DNA of 64,000 bases from Begonia masoniana. Lineage: Eukaryota; Streptophyta; Magnoliopsida; Cucurbitales; Begoniaceae. Positions 48,001-59,273 of the stretch are shown in pieces (positions within the stretch are counted from its first letter, which is position 1; every line of letters starts with the position of its first letter). Below the pieces are notes generated by a model. It searched no databases. It saw only the letters and a list, made by a program, of their open reading frames with translations, and had not been told where the DNA came from. Where the stretch lies: positions 15,593,143 through 15,657,142 of the forward strand of contig CM039502.1 in the NCBI GenBank assembly GCA_022432975.1, given 5' to 3'. The translations under genes were made by a program, and so were the position numbers.

Positions 48001-48841
48001 TTTATGTTTTGTCGTTTAGTGACCGGTGGATGTCCCTGTTAGACTGACCGGATGACCAAATTTTATGTTTTGTCGTTTAGTGACCGGTGGATGTCCCTGT
48101 TAGACTGACCGGATGACCAAATTTTATGTTTTGTCGTTTAGTGACCGGTGGATGTCCCTGTTAGACTGACCGGATGACCAAATTTTATGTTTTGTCGTTT
48201 AGTGACCGGTGGATGTCCCTGTTAGACTGACCGGATGACCAAATTTTATGTTTTGTCGTTTAGTGACCGGTGGATGTCCCTGTTAGACTGACCGGATGAC
48301 CAAATTTTATGTTTTGTCGTTTAGTGACCGGTGGATGTCCCTGTTAGACTGACCGGATGACCAAATTTTATGTTTTGTCGTTTAGTGACCGGTGGATGTC
48401 CCTGTTAGACTGACCGGATGACCAAATTTTATGTTTTGTCGTTTAGTGACCGGTGGATGTCCCTGTTAGACTGACCGGATGACCAAATTTTATGTTTTGT
48501 CGTTTAGTGACCGGTGGATGTCCCTGTTAGACTGACCGGATGACCAAATTTTATGTTTTGTCGTTTAGTGACCGGTGGATGTCCCTGTTAGACTGACCGG
48601 ATGACCAAATTTTATGTTTTGTCGTTTAGTGACCGGTGGATGTCCCTGTTAGACTGACCGGATGACCAAATTTTATGTTTTGTCGTTTAGTGACCGGTGG
48701 ATGTCCCTGTTAGACTGACCGGATGACCAAATTTTATGTTTTGTCGTTTAGTGACCGGAGTTTTAAATTTGGTCCAAGTTTTCTTAGTAATATTCGGGTT
48801 ATGAGTAACAAACCGGGTTCAGTAAACTCGGGGGTGTTACA
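45016..48841 (+). repeat. 5' LTR of the chromovirus
   Basis: Contains a non-repetitive 5' part (to about 46550), two TGACGTCA palindromes near 46494 and 46543, then 36 units of the 61 bp satellite, then a short end. Relative to the right LTR it lacks about 243 bp after the array. Short open frames in it are chance. Confidence 0.9.
46551..48758 (+). repeat. 61 bp tandem array, 36 units
   Basis: Unit begins gtgaccggtggatgtccctg and ends ttatgttttgtcgttta. Unit borders fall at 46612, 46673, 46734 and 46799 and then every 61 bp to 48751, with one diverged unit before 46612. The unit starting at 46734 is 65 bp (a 4 bp insertion). Nearly all others are identical as read. Each unit holds two related half-motifs, gaccggtggatg and gaccggatgacc. 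Confidence 0.97.
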
Positions 48842-49189
48842 GTTTGGTATCAGAGACATTCAGTTAACCGTTCAAAAGATTACTCATCAGTGCCAATCGT
48901 TGCATGGAAGTACTCCAACGACTGTAAGTGTTTATGTTAGCCTTTAGTAATTAGATGTTATGAAAGTAATTAACCTTACACAGGAATCCAGTATAACTGG
49001 CTAGACGCCCAGGAAGACCTAGAGTGCCTAGAGAAATGCCAATGTAGAGGTGAAAAGGAGCCTAGTGTGATTAGGCAGCTGACAGATTTGGTTGCGTCAG
49101 CAGACTGACATAGTGCGACAACAGTCCGATCCAATTAGGAGTGTTATTGAACCGAGAAGCACAAGGAAGTGCCAACTCGGGCCCTGGCA

Positions 49190-49790
49190 ATGAGCATTCA
49201 GGGGACCGATTTTCGCAGGCTTCAACCACCCACATTTGATGGAAGATCATCTAACCCGATTGTTGCCGAAGAATGGTTGAGGAAGATTGAAAGCATGCTT
49301 CGATTGTGCCAACGTTGGAGAAGGAGATAAGGTCACCCTGCAACGTTTCATTTTGCTGGAGACCGCCTAGCTTTGGTGGGAGACAATTGAGACCACCATG
49401 ATATTTGGCTATGACTTGGTCTCAGTTTAAGGACACCTTCTTTGAGAAATATTTTAACAGCACAATTCAGGCCGCGAAGAAGGTGGAGTTCATGAACTTG
49501 AAGCAGACAGGGTCTGTGGCTGAGTATGTTAGACAATTTGAGTCTCTTTCCAGATTCGCTGGACACTTTATTCACAGAAACGAGGATAAGGTGTTTCAAT
49601 TTATGAATGGACTGAAGCCAGAGGTGTACAGAGGGGTCAAGTATTCAGGTTTTTAGAGGTTTGCCTTTTAGTGAAGTTGTGTCCACAGCCTTGGAGGTGG
49701 AGGAGGCCGAGATGAAATGTTCAGGGCCGAAGGAAGCCCCACGAAAGTTTGTTCAACCCCAACAACAGAGAGATGAAGAGGCCAAGTGAG
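49190..49790 (+). pseudogene. Chromovirus gag fragment
   Basis: Retrotransposon gag core: FRRLQPPTFDGR near 49210, EEWLRKIESML, then MTWSQFKDTFFEKYF (49405 onward), NLKQTGSVAEYVRQFESL and FMNGLKPEVYRGV. Frame breaks occur before 49405 and a stop near 49655. Just past EAPRKFVQPQQQ the sequence jumps to the end of reverse transcriptase. Confidence 0.85.
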
Positions 49791-50749
49791 GGCCAGGATT
49801 AGTCAGGAATGGGAAAGAAAGTACCAACTTTCTGCCAAATTTTCCAAGTGTGAATTTTGGTTGGACCAGGTTCACTTTTTTTTTAGGCATGTCATCTCTG
49901 GAGATGGTATATCTGTGGATCCAGCTAAAGTTCAAGAAGTTAAGGGATGGCCCCCAACCGCGAATGCTCGGTATCAGAATTCCTTGGACTGCAGGGTATT
50001 ACAGAAAGTTCATTGAAGGATTTTCGAAGATCGTTACGCCCCTTACTAAGTAACCAGGAAGAATGTGAAGTAGTATAATGGACTGATGATGTGAACAAGC
50101 TTTTATGACCTTGAAACAGAAACTAACCAATGCTCCAATTTTAACCATCCAGCTGACGAGGTAAATTTAAATTTATGTGACGGCTCCAAAAATTGGTCTT
50201 GTGGTGTGTTATGCGGGTGGCGTACTAGCTAGGCCTCTAAGCCAGTTGAAACGTATGAGAAGAACTACCTTCCATGACTTAGGAATTAGCTGCAGCTTGT
50301 ATTTGAACTTAAGATTTGAGGCATTACTTGTATGGACAATCCTTTGAGATATTTTGGATCATAAGAGCCTGACGTACATCTTCACGCAAAAAAAGAACGA
50401 ATAGAGGCAACGCAGTGGTTGAGATTTGTCAAAGATTATGATTTTGAGTCAAGTACCCTTGGCAAGGCGAAGTAGTGGCAGGCGCTTTGAGTATAGAGGA
50501 CTCCTTGTTCTACTTTGCCCTCTAGACATCGATAGCTTTAGAGACAGAATCCAAAGATTTAACTGGAAGTTGTGTGCCAAGTGTGTCAGCCAGCTTTCGG
50601 CCATGTCTTGAGGCCAAACTATTGGAGAAAATAAAGGAGGTCAAATGACATGACACTGAGAGTAATAAGATAGGTTGTGCTAGAAGTCCACTGATAAGTC
50701 GGATTTCAATGCTCAGAGCTGAAATTTTCCAAGTTTCGAAATAATGGTT
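49786..50749 (+). pseudogene. Chromovirus RT end and RNase H, frameshifted
   Basis: Starts inside RT (QLSAKFSKCEFWL, then HVISGDGISVDPAKV, GYYRKFIEGFSKIVTPLTK) and runs into RNase H (IEATQWLRFVKDYDFES near 50410). The zinc-knuckle end of gag, protease and most of RT are missing. Frameshifts every few dozen bases make it unreadable as one frame; single-base indels dominate, as in unpolished long-read sequence. Confidence 0.7.
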
Positions 50750-53122
50750 TGTTCGGATGATACTGAGCTTAGGAGGAGATCCCTATTGAGGGCACATTCC
50801 TCCAGATTTTCAGTTCATCCTGAAGTACGAAAATGTACAGAGATCTCAAGCGCATATGGTGGGCCAGGTATGAACAGAAGTGTCGGCTGAGTTGTTGAGT
50901 CATGTCGGGTCTGCCAGCAAGCGAGGTACATCAGAGACACTCAGGGACATTGCAACCCTACAGTTCTGAATGGAAATGGAACAAATAACAATGGATTTTG
51001 TCGTTGGACTACCTAGGACAGCCCAAAAGGGATGATGCAATCGGTTATAGTTGACGTCTAAACCAAATATGCTCATTTTCTGCCAATTAAGATAACTCTA
51101 CTCAATGGATCGCGTGTAAATTGTACATGAAAGAGATTGTCAGATTGCATGGAGTTCCAGTTCAATAGGTCAGGAACGAGACTCCAGATTTACATCTAAT
51201 TTTTGGAAAAGTCTGCACAAGGCTATGGGAACACAGCTTAATTTTTAGCAAGCCTTCCACCTCAAACGGATGGGACACATCCGAGAGGACTATTCAGACT
51301 TAGAAGATATGCTCCGAGCAGCGTATTGGATTTCAAGGATCTTGGGTAGATATTACCATTGGTCGAGTTCTCGTACAATAACAGTTTTCAAGCAACATAG
51401 GAATGATACCGTATGAAGCCTTATATGGACGAAATGCGATTCTTGTACTGGATGATGAAGTGGTGAAACACAATTGCTTGGTCTAATATTGTGCCAAACA
51501 AACTGCGCGAGAAGGTTGCCCTCATCCGAACAGAGAATTTTGACAGCTCAAAGCCGCAGAAGAGTTATGTGATAAAAGACGAAGAGAATTAGAGTTTGAA
51601 GTAGGGATGAAGTTTTTCCTTAGAGTATCACCATTTAAAGGAGTTGTTCAGATTCGGGACGAAAGGCAAGTTGAACACCCCAGATTTTTGGACGTTCACT
51701 ATTATGAAGAGTTGTGGGGAGAGCAGCCTATCTGTTGCAGCTACAGATTCTATGAAGGAATAATGACGATATTCATGTTCTATGGGAAAAATGCATAAGG
51801 GATACCAACCAAAATCATGAACAGCAAGACCTTCGAAATTTTACTACCCTTGCCTATGAAGAGAAACCAGTAAAGATCTGGGATTTACGCAAGTGAAGGT
51901 ATTACGCAACAAAGAGGTTCCACTAGTGAAAGGTCTTATGGCACACACAACCAGAAGTAGAGGAGACAACCTGGGAGCGTACCGCCAGAAGGGACATGTG
52001 GTATCAACATCCAGATTAGTAGGTAAATGAATTTGAGGACCAAAATTTTTTAAGGAGGTAGATGTAAACCCGGTTTCAATAAAATCAAAAATAAGTTATT
52101 CACGGAGGTAATAATCTTATGGTTTAAAATTAGTGAAATGTTGATTAGGTTATAAGTGACTAGGCGGGGCCAAGAGGATTGCGAATTTATATTGGGATAA
52201 CAGTATTTACGGAAATGTTTAGTGAGGATGTTTAGCCGCCAACTATTTTCTTATATCTCTACCTCTCAGCTCGGCGGACATCCTCTAGGCGATGGCCCCT
52301 CCGATTTTCCCAACCAATGGGAGTTTTGATTAAATTACTTTGTGTTCTAGTGCTTAGGGAACGGAAGGATTGCAATGTAGTGTTTTCGAAAGGCTGCGAG
52401 TGAGGATTTGGTTTGGGTTTATTGATGTAGGGAATGTTTAATAAGTAGAGCCAAACAGGCTTCATTAGACTTAAGGGTAGTTAGATAAAGTCTAGTGGAG
52501 ATTAATCTATTAATCTGCGAGGTTTAGGTGGCAATTTCTGGAGTAGCTATAGCGGCGATTTCCAGGAGACAGGTAGTAAGTATTGTGTGTGCCCTCGGGC
52601 CTAAATCACAAAAACAGTAGGTTTTGCATGTTTGAGTATTTTCTGTATGTATGCATCGAAATTGAAAGGAAAACGAAAATGAAAATTCATATCATGTGGA
52701 GATTGGCAAGTTCAGATGACGGGCATCATGGCGGTTAAGGGAACTAATCCACCCTTACTGTATGAAGAGGATTATAACATTGGGAGAATGATCCCAACTC
52801 CCAGGGAAGTGAGGGATTGAACAAGTTATAGGGACCTCATCGCCCTAATTAATGAAGTGAGTAGGACATTGGGAGAACTGATCCCACTCCAAGGGATCAG
52901 GGATGATCAGAAACAAGAAGTTAAACCGAGATGAGAAGTAGAGAAACTGATATTTAGGGATTTGTTTACGATATCAGTTCATAGCTTTACTTACTACATG
53001 AGGCTAATAGATGAGGTTGTGATGTAGGTGTTGAGGATACACAGGTGAATTTCTGGTAAACAGATGATTAGGTGTGTTGCGGAGACATCCTTCTCGGCTT
53101 GGTAAACTGAGAGGGGGTAACT
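50750..53122 (+). repeat. Noisy duplicate of integrase plus LTR start
   Basis: Copy of 53123 to about 55570: integrase and chromodomain (50750-52062), then the start of the LTR (about 52063-53122). It differs from the clean copy mainly by single-base insertions and deletions every 10-40 bases, whereas the two real LTRs differ mostly by rare substitutions. The junction at 53122 returns to the very start of the duplicated block (ctgttccggctgatactgag). Likely an unpolished-read artefact rather than biology. Confidence 0.75.
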
Positions 53123-54419
53123 GTTCCGGCTGATACTGAGCTAGGAAGGAGATCCTATCTGAGGCACATTCCTCCAGATTTTCAACGTCATCCTGGAAAG
53201 TACGAAAATGTACAGAGATCTCAAGCAGCATTATTGGTGGCTAGGTATGAAGAGAAGTGTGGCGGAGTATGTGGAGTCATGTCTGGTCTGCCAGCAAGTC
53301 AAGGCTGAACATCAGAGACCCTCAGGGACATTGCAACCCTTACCAGTTCCTGAATGGAAATGTGAACAAATAACAATGGATTTTGTCGTTGGACTACCTA
53401 GGACAGCAAAAGGGCATGATGCAATCTGGGTTATAGTTGACCGTCTAACCAAATCTGCTCATTTTCTGCCAATTAAGATAACTTACTCAATGGATCAGCT
53501 TGCTAAATTGTACATGCAAGAGATTGTCAGATTGCATGGAGTTCCAAGTTCAATAGTTTCAGACCGAGACTCCAGATTTACATCTAAGTTTTGGAAAAGT
53601 CTGCACAAGGCTATGGGAACACAGCTTAATTTTAGCACAGCCTTCCACCCTCAACGGATGGACAATCGAGAGGACTATTCAGACCTTAGAAGATATGCTC
53701 CGAGCATGCGTATTGGATTTTCAAGGATCTTGGAGTAGATATTTACCATTGGTCGAGTTCTCTTACAATAACAGTTTTCAAGCAACAATAGGAATGATAC
53801 CGTATGAAGCCTTATATGGACGAAAATGCAGATCTCCTTGTACTAGGATGAAGTTGGTGAAACACAATTGCTTGGTCCTAATATTGTGCAACAAAATGTG
53901 GAGAAGGTTGCCCTCATCCGACAGAGAATTTTGACAGCTCAAAGCCGCCAGAAGAGTTATGCTGATAAAAGACGAAGAGAATTAGAGTTTGAAGTAGGTG
54001 ATGAAGTTTTCCTTAGAGTATCACCATTTAAAGGAGTTGTCAGATTCGGGAAGAAAGGCAAGTTGAACCCCAGATTTATTGGACCGTTCACTATTCTGAA
54101 AAGAGTTGGGAGAGCAGCCTATCTGTTGCAGCTACCAGCTTCTATGGAAGGAATACATGACGTATTCCATGTTTCTATGTTGAAAAAGTGCATAAGGGAT
54201 CCCAACCAAATCATGGAACAGCAAGACCTCGAAATTTGTCCTACCCTTGCCTATGAAGAGAAACCAGTAAAGATCTTGGATTACGCAGTGAAGGTATTAC
54301 GCAATAAAGAGGTTCCACTAGTGAAAGTCTTATGGCACAACCAGAATGTAGAGGAGACAACCTGGGAGCGCCAGCAGGACATGATGGATCAACATCCAGA
54401 ATTATTCAGGTACTGAATT
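53123..54419 (+). pseudogene. Chromovirus integrase with chromodomain
   Basis: HHCC zinc finger ([14 protein letters not shown]), integrase core with TMDFVVGLP and [10 protein letters not shown] (the two Asp of DDE) and the third acidic residue in the region after AFHPQ, broken there by a frameshift near 53650. A second frameshift lies near 53860. The C-terminal part 53868-54416 is clean: GDEVFLRVSPFKGVVRF, then GPFTILKRVGRAAYLLQLP, HDVFHVSMLKKC and a chromodomain (KILDYAVKVLRNKEVPLVKV, then WHNQNVEETTWE). The chromodomain is thought to steer insertion to heterochromatin in this family. It ends 32 bp before the right LTR. Confidence 0.88.
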
Positions 54420-54451
54420 TTGAGGACAAAATTCTTTTAAGGAGGGTAGAT

Positions 54452-57400
54452 TGTAACACCCGGTTTCAATATAAATCAAAATAAGTTATTAAACGGAGGT
54501 ATATAATCTTATGGTTTAAAATTGAGTGAAATGTTGATTAGGTTATTAAGTGACTAGGCAGGGGCAAGATGGTAATTGCGAATTTATATTGTGGATAACG
54601 TATTTAAGGAAAGGTTTAGTGAGGTTTAGCCGCCACTATTTTATTACTCTTACCTCTCAGCTCGGCGGACATCCTCTAGGCGATTCCCCTCCGATTTTCC
54701 CCAACCAAGGTGAGTTTTGATTAAATTACTTGTTGTTCTAGTGCTTAGGTAACTGAAGGATTGCAATGTATGTGTTTTCGAAAGGCTGCGAGTGAGAGAT
54801 TTGGGTTTGGGGTTTATTGATGTATTGGGAATGTTTAATCAGTAGAGCCCCAAACCGGCTTCCTTAGACTTCAGGGTAGTTAGATAAAGTCTAGTGGAGA
54901 TCTAATCTATAATCTGTCGATGGTTCTAGGTGAGCAAATTTCTGGAGTAGCCTATAGCCGAGCGATTTCCAGGAGACCAGGTAAGTAAAGTATTGTGTGT
55001 GCCCTCGGGCCTACATCACAAAACAGTAGGTTTTTGCATGTTTGAGTATTTTCTGTATGTCATGCATCATAAATTTGAAAGAAAACGAAAATGAATTTTC
55101 ATGTATCATGTGGAGAGGCAAGTTCAGATTGACGGGCATTGGCGGTTAAGGGAACTAATCCACCCCTTAACTGATGAAGAGGATTTATAACATTGGGAGA
55201 ACTGATCCCACTCCCAAGGGAATTGAGGGATCTGAACAGTTATTAAGGGACCTCATCCGCCCCTTAATTAATGAAGATGATGTAGACATTGGGAGAACTG
55301 ATCCCACTCCCAAGGGAATCATGGGATCTGATCAGTAAACAAACGAAGTACAACCGAGATGAGAAAGTAGAAACTGCATATTTAGGATTTTGTTTCAGCA
55401 TATCATTTCATTATTGCTTTACTTACTTAGCATTAGGCTAATAGATGAGTTTTGTGATGTAGGTGTTGAGGATACCACAGGTGAATTTCCTGAGTACACA
55501 GATGATTAGGTGTGGTTGGAGGAGCACATCCATGTCTCGGCTTGGTAAACTGATGAGGCGGGCTAACTGGTGTCAGCAGGTGTTGAGATTTAGTTGATAA
55601 TGATCTAGTCTGAGTAGGTCGAGTTTTCATGACAGTAGAGATTTTAGCATTTCGAATACAATTTGAATATTATTGATTCTAGTAACCTGTTGAGTTTAAG
55701 TGTTGGTTTTACTGGATTTGATTAATGAAATGGTTTGAATCGTTTTTGAAAGGTCTTGGAGAGACAAGAAAATTTCTTTCTGTAGTTAGAGTTGTGTCTG
55801 TCTTCTATCGGAATGTGATTTTAATAAAGCTATCAGATGATGTCGAGTGTTTTAGTCGTCCGGTGATGTCGAGCTTTTGCTCGTCAGATGATAAGGGTTA
55901 AGTCATTCGGATGAGGAGATCATCTGGCTGACGTCACCGGTAGATATAGAGAAAAGTCGTTCGGATGAGGAGATCATCCGGCTGACGTCACCGGTGGATG
56001 TCCCTGTTAGACTGACCGGATGACCAGATTTATATTTTGTCGTTTAGTGACCGGTGAATGTCCCTGTTAGACTGACCGGATGACCAAATTTTATGTTTTG
56101 TCGTTTAGTGACCGGTGGATGTCCCTGTTAGACTGACCGGATGACCAAATTTTATGTTTTGTCGTTTAGTGACGGTGGATGTCCCTCGGATGACCAAATT
56201 TTATGTTTTGTCGTTTAGTGACCGGTGGATGTCCCTGTTAGACTGACCGGATGACCAAATTTTATGTTTTGTCGTTTAGTGACCGGTGGATGTCCCTGTT
56301 AGACTGACCGGATGACCAAATTTTATGTTTTGTCGTTTAGTGACCGGTGGATGTCCCTGTTAGACTGACCGGATGACCAAATTTTATGTTTTGTCGTTTA
56401 GTGACCGGTGGATGTCCCTGTTAGACTGACCGGATGACCAAATTTTATGTTTTGTCGTTTAGTGACCGGTGGATGTCCCTGTTAGACTGACCGGATGACC
56501 AAATTTTATGTTTTGTCGTTTAGTGACCGGTGGATGTCCCTGTTAGACTGACCGGATGACCAAATTTTATGTTTTGTCGTTTAGTGACCGGTGGATGTCC
56601 CTGTTAGACTGACCGGATGACCAAATTTTATGTTTTGTCGTTTAGTGACCGGTGGATGTCCCTGTTAGACTGACCGGATGACCAAATTTTATGTTTTGTC
56701 GTTTAGTGACCGGTGGATGTCCCTGTTAGACTGACCGGATGACCAAATTTTATGTTTTGTCGTTTAGTGACCGGTGGATGTCCCTGTTAGACTGACCGGA
56801 TGACCAAATTTTATGTTTTGTCGTTTAGTGACCGGTGGATGTCCCTGTTAGACTGACCGGATGACCAAATTTTATGTTTTGTCGTTTAGTGACCGGTGGA
56901 TGTCCCTGTTAGACTGACCGGATGACCAAATTTTATGTTTTGTCGTTTAGTGACCGGTGGATGTCCCTGTTAGACTGACCGGATGACCAAATTTTATGTT
57001 TTGTCGTTTAGTGACCGGTGGATGTCCCTGTTAGACTGACCGGATGACCAAATTTTATGTTTTGTCGTTTAGTGACCGGTGGATGTCCCTGTTAGACTGA
57101 CCGGATGACCAAATTTTATGTTTTGTCGTTTAGTGACCGGTGGATGTCCCTGTTAGACTGACCGGATGACCAAATTTTATGTTTTGTAGCGACCGGATGA
57201 AGTCTTCAAATAGCCTTCCCCCTTCGTGACCTTGTTCAGCGGACGACGAGTTTGACTTTCCAACCTTCAAAGTATTTTCACGGGTTAAACCTTTGCTTCT
57301 TAATCGATTGTTTCTCAACATTTCCAACGTTTTTTTTTTATATGGTTTTTGGTTAGTTTTATTTTTGTTTAAACGATTTCCGCTGTAAGTTTACATGTTT

Positions 57401-57515
57401 TATCAAATGTCCAAATTTTGAATTTTTGTACGAAGTTTTAAATTTGGTCCAAGTTTTCTTAGTAATATTCGGGTTATGAGTAACAAACCGGGTTCAGTAA
57501 ACTCGGGGTGTTACA
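54452..57515 (+). repeat. 3' LTR of the chromovirus
   Basis: Same start and end as the left LTR. Has only 20 satellite units but keeps a 0.24 kb segment (57189-57431) that the left LTR lost. This intact end contains the usual U3/R-like T-rich region. Confidence 0.9.
55990..57188 (+). repeat. 61 bp tandem array, 20 units
   Basis: Same unit as 46551-48758. Borders at 56047, 56108, 56169, 56218 and then every 61 bp to 57133; the unit at 56169 is shortened to 49 bp and the last is partial. The first diverged units match those of the left array, so the extra copies of the left array arose after insertion, or the right array is collapsed. Confidence 0.96.
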
Positions 57516-57600
57516 AAACGTTATCCAAAGTTGTTACACGTGTCATAACCCATTTTATTAATTTCACAAAAATTATAAGGTAAATTTTTTTTTTTAATAA

Positions 57601-58153
57601 TAATGTTATTTTTACTCTCTAAATATACTTGCTAACGTAGTAAGTAATGATTATTGCAATTAAAGTACAATTAATATAATAAATTATAAATAATTAATTT
57701 ATTAATTAGTTGACTCAATCATTGTTTGACACATCAGAAAATAGAGGTAGGCAAAACAGACCAGAACCGCGATTTTAACCAAACCGTGTGGTTAGTTCCT
57801 AGGTCTACTCACCCACACTTTCGGACTTTCAAGAATCTCGCAGTCCAATCCCATTCCAGTTTCACATTTTCAAAAATTGTAAAAACCGAATGGGACCGTG
57901 GGTCAAATATTCGACCTAAAATTTCAAAAAAAACAAAATTGATCCACATTGAAATTTTCCCAAAACCTGACTTAAACTCCGAAAACCTAGCACAAAAAAT
58001 TTTAAATAATTAAAAAAACAATTGGAACTGAATCATGAATTACGATTTGGTCCCAGTTCGATTATTCTTCCTGTTCATAGCGGAACCAGATCGCACTCAC
58101 TCCTATCAGCAATAATGTTTAGATAATATAATAATAGAGTAAATATAATGTTA
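57601..58153. mobile_element. MITE split by a hAT-like insertion
   Basis: Left end taatgttatttttactctct and right end (reversed) taacattatatttactct are inverted repeats, and the body matches the MITE at 41070-41254, including cattgtttgac and a taattaatt core. Without the 364 bp insertion at 57742-58105 it would be about 180 bp, the same size as its relative. Confidence 0.7.
57742..58105. mobile_element. Degenerate hAT-like non-autonomous element
   Basis: Starts tagaggtaggcaaaac and ends actcactccta; the reversed end reads taggagtgagt, a weak inverted match to the hAT-type taggggtgggc. Flanks tcagaaaa and tcagcaat agree at 6 of 8 bases, fitting an 8 bp hAT target duplication. Interior is AT-rich with scattered aaccg motifs. 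It sits inside the MITE 57601-58153. Confidence 0.55.
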
Positions 58154-58352
58154 CTTTACAGTAACTCAATTTAAAATTTCAATAGTATATAATAAAATAG
58201 TGATTTTATTTTTATCTTTTTTTTTTAAATTCTTCTACAAATGATTACCCGCATACTCATAAAAGCATAACCTTAATGCGCTGAAAGATAATCGAGTACT
58301 TTGAAGTACAGTCCTGGCAAAAAGATCATAACAATAAGAACAGTGGAAGAAG

Positions 58353-58785
58353 TAGGGGTGGGCAGGACCGGACCGTGGACCGGGAACCGGACCGGACCGA
58401 CGGTTTTGGTCCGGGTTCGGTCCCTATTTGATGGACCGCAGTCCGGTCTTTGGTCCAAAGCCCCTGGAACCGAGGTATTTCGGTCCGGTCCTCGGTCCAG
58501 TGCCTGAAATCCCGAAGAACCGGGACCGGACCGAACTTAAGACTCATCAGTCATTAGACTGATCCAAGTCTGGAATTCGATCTGCCCTCCCACTTCCCAG
58601 TCCCTCCCGACTCCCGATCTCGCTGGCTCACTCTGCTGAGTATCCCTAACAGGCGAACGCGATTACGCTAAGTCGGAAGTCGCGAACAACCCACTTCACT
58701 TTCTCCTTTGCAGATTCCAATTTCCAGAATCGAGTCCCTGACCCTAGGGAACTCCCTGATTCCCGACATTCCCTGAAGGCGAATG

Positions 58786-58817
<32 letters not shown>

Positions 58818-59265
58818 GACCCGACCCCGACGTCGACCCCGAAGCCCGTGCTCCATGTCTGTTCTCCCTGCTCGATTCTCGTTCTCGCTCGGCTATGTCT
58901 TCGGATTTGCGCTCCGCTCTTCTTCAAAATCGTCTCAGATCTGGAATCATCTCAGATCTAGGATTCCAGATCTGTTATCGTTTCGCCCATTTCTTCAAAT
59001 CTGGTATCGTCTCGACGAATCGTCTCACAGATTACTGTGTTTTGAATAATTTTGGTGTTGAAAAACTGGAGATGAAAAATTTGATTGCTGGAAAAAGTAA
59101 ATAGGTGGGAGGAACCGGGACCGAATCGGGACCGGACCGAAATTTCTGTTCGGTCCAAGTTCGGTCCTGGTTCTTCCCATGGTCGGTTTCGGTTTTCAAA
59201 AAAATTTTCCCTAAAGTTCGGTCCGGTTTCGGTCCGGGCTCGGAACCGGACCGAACCCACCCCTA
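58353..59265. mobile_element. hAT-type non-autonomous element
   Basis: Ends taggggtgggc and cccacccct a form inverted terminal repeats, and a perfect 8 bp duplication ggaagaag flanks the element (58345-58352 and 59266-59273). Both subterminal regions are packed with accggaccg/cggtccggt motifs, likely transposase-binding repeats of hAT elements. The middle (58560-59100) is GC-rich with a gacccc repeat and codes for no recognised transposase. Confidence 0.9.
58786..58835 (+). repeat. gacccc-type minisatellite
   Basis: About eight near-perfect hexamer or pentamer units (gacccc, gaccc) inside the hAT element. Open frames through it give low-complexity DP or GR repeats, not real proteins. Confidence 0.85.
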
Positions 59266-59273
59266 GGAAGAAG

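Larger units (their letters stand above)
45016..57515 (+). mobile_element. Chromodomain Ty3-gypsy (Tekay/Del-like) retrotransposon
   Basis: LTRs 45016-48841 (3826 bp) and 54452-57515 (3064 bp) start tgtaacacccggtttcaat (tataac in the left copy) and end ggggtgttaca. A primer site TTGGTATCAGAG begins at 48844; the polypurine tract aaggagggtaga (about 54439-54450) precedes the right LTR. The flanks aaact and aaacg look like a target duplication with one change. A gag, a partial pol and an integrase with a C-terminal chromodomain place it among chromoviruses. The LTRs differ mainly in copy number of a 61 bp satellite and in a 0.24 kb deletion. It lies head-out from the importin-like promoter. Confidence 0.92.

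Noticed and set aside
46551..48758. Regular 61 bp repeats resembling a CRISPR array
   Set aside because: The whole unit is conserved with no variable spacers, the locus is a plant LTR, and no cas genes exist. It is a minisatellite.
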